A stretch of DNA of 64,000 nucleotides, taken from NCBI RefSeq assembly GCF_003112775.1, contig NZ_BFCH01000002.1, positions 259,195-323,194 on the forward strand, in the 5' to 3' direction. Both the position numbers and the translations under genes were made by a program. The notes under the pieces are model-generated. The model was not told where the DNA came from and made no database searches. It saw only the letters and a list, made by a program, of their open reading frames with translations. Position 1 is the stretch's first letter, and the number at the start of each line of letters is the position of its first letter. Shown here piece after piece: positions 63,073 to 64,000 of this stretch. Origin of the DNA: Mycobacterium montefiorense. GTDB taxonomy: Bacteria > Actinomycetota > Actinomycetes > Mycobacteriales > Mycobacteriaceae.

Positions 63073-64000
63073 TGGACTTCGATCTCACTGCGACGCAACA
63101 AGCCGTCGCCGACGTGGCCACGTCGGTCCTCGAAAAGGATTTGGGCTGGGACGCTTTGGTCAGCGGGGGCGTGACTGCGCTGCCGGTGCCCGAACGTCTC
63201 GGCGGCGACGGTGTGGGTCTGCCCGAGGTCGCCACGGTGCTGACCGAGGTCGGTCGTCACGGCGCCATCACGCCTGCACTGGCCACGCTGGGCTTCGGCG
63301 TGGTGCCGCTGGTGGATCTGGCATCCGACGAACAACAGGGCCGCTTCCTGGCCGGCGTCGCCAAGGGTGGGGTGCTGACCGCGGCGCTCAACGAGCCCGG
63401 AGCGGCGCTGCCCGACCGGCCCGCCACCACGTTCGCAGACGGGCGGTTGTCGGGTACCAAAGTCGGAGTCGCCTATGCCGAACAAGCGGATTGGATCATC
63501 GTGACGGCCGACAGCGCGGTCGTCGTGGTGTCGCCCAAAGCCGACGGTGTGGAGCTGGTTCGCACCCCGACGTCGAATGCTTCCGACGAGTACACGGTGA
63601 CGTTCGGCGCGGTCGCGGTTGCCGACACCGACGTGCTGGCCGGCGCCACCGCGCGCCGCGTCAATGAGCTGGCGTTGGCGGCCATCGGCGCCTTCACCGA
63701 CGGGCTGGTGGCCGGAGCGCTGCGGCTGACCGCGGACTACGTGGCCGGTCGCAAGCAGTTCGGCAAGCCGCTGTCGACCTTCCAGACCGTGGCGGCGCAG
63801 CTGGCCGAGGTCTACATCGCCTCTCGCACTATCGATTTAGCGGCGAAGTCGGTGGTCTGGCGCCTGTCTGAAGGCCGGGACGCCGACGACGACTTGGACG
63901 TGCTGGGCTACTGGATCGCGTCGCAGGCCCCGCCGGTGATGCAGATCTGCCACCACCTGCACGGCGGCATGGGGATGGACATCACTTACCCCATGCATCG
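63072..64000 (+). CDS. fadE28: FadE28 (ChsE1), acyl-CoA dehydrogenase subunit, cut by the window end
   Basis: About 309 residues of a protein usually near 340, so the C-terminus is missing. It begins MDFDLTATQQ and contains QFGKPLSTFQTVAAQLAE and HGGMGMD. FadE28 pairs with FadE29 in an alpha2beta2 enzyme acting on the three-carbon side chain CoA ester. The ATG overlaps the cyp125 stop (TGATG). Its partner should lie just beyond the window. Confidence 0.94.
   Translation, partial: MDFDLTATQQAVADVATSVLEKDLGWDALVSGGVTALPVPERLGGDGVGLPEVATVLTEVGRHGAITPALATLGFGVVPLVDLASDEQQGRFLAGVAKGGVLTAALNEPGAALPDRPATTFADGRLSGTKVGVAYAEQADWIIVTADSAVVVVSPKADGVELVRTPTSNASDEYTVTFGAVAVADTDVLAGATARRVNELALAAIGAFTDGLVAGALRLTADYVAGRKQFGKPLSTFQTVAAQLAEVYIASRTIDLAAKSVVWRLSEGRDADDDLDVLGYWIASQAPPVMQICHHLHGGMGMDITYPMH

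Overview
The window is high-GC actinobacterial DNA. Its gene content and order match a Mycobacterium: carD, mycobacterial lipoproteins, ddn, mhuD and the KstR/KstR2 cholesterol regulons. Most of it is collinear, in reverse orientation, with the M. tuberculosis H37Rv stretch from about Rv3593 (lpqF) down to Rv3544c (fadE28), as I recall that map. It is not M. tuberculosis: PE_PGRS58, PPE64, fdxB and the Rv3555c gene are missing from their places, and several extra genes are inserted. A non-tuberculous mycobacterium is the best reading. No tRNA, rRNA, CRISPR array, phage gene or insertion sequence was seen.

Region 1 (1-1636) holds cobalt-uptake genes cbtB and cbtA and a histidine phosphatase, preceded by what looks like the tail of a cobalamin riboswitch. 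Region 2 (1637-14063) is core: lpqF, mhuD, a hydrolase, mutY, canB, a membrane protein, the minus-strand lpqE-radA-disA set, then carD-ispD-ispF-cysS-rlmB.

Region 3 (14069-20738) is an accessory block absent from this place in H37Rv: a secreted phosphodiesterase, a FAD monooxygenase, a large LuxR-type ATPase regulator and a cytochrome P450. A 14-bp palindrome lies between the monooxygenase and the regulator, and a one-mismatch copy of its 12-bp core lies just upstream of the P450. Region 4 (20735-28282) is a seven-gene minus-strand operon (zinc ABC transporter, lipoprotein, pxpA, metallo-beta-lactamase-fold protein, arsB-type permease) behind a Zur-box-like palindrome, divergent from a LacI regulator.

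Region 5 (28287-36710) is the KstR regulon: kstR, fadE34, kshB and hsaA-hsaD-hsaC-hsaB for cholesterol side-chain and ring A/B degradation, with recognisable KstR boxes. Region 6 (36711-43965) has a SnoaL-like gene, a Ser/Thr kinase fused to twelve Kelch repeats, nat and a fatty-acyl-AMP ligase; kinase and ligase are extra relative to H37Rv.

Region 7 (43985-59683) is the KstR2 regulon for rings C and D: fadD3-fadE31-fadE32-fadE33-aspB, fadE30-ipdF, kstR2-fadA6, echA20-ipdA-ipdB-ipdC and two short-chain dehydrogenases, with three KstR2 boxes. Region 8 (59680-64000) has ddn, a small unknown gene, fadA5, cyp125 and a fadE28 cut by the window edge; two KstR boxes sit between fadA5 and cyp125. Together regions 5, 7 and 8 encode much of the path from cholesterol to central metabolites.
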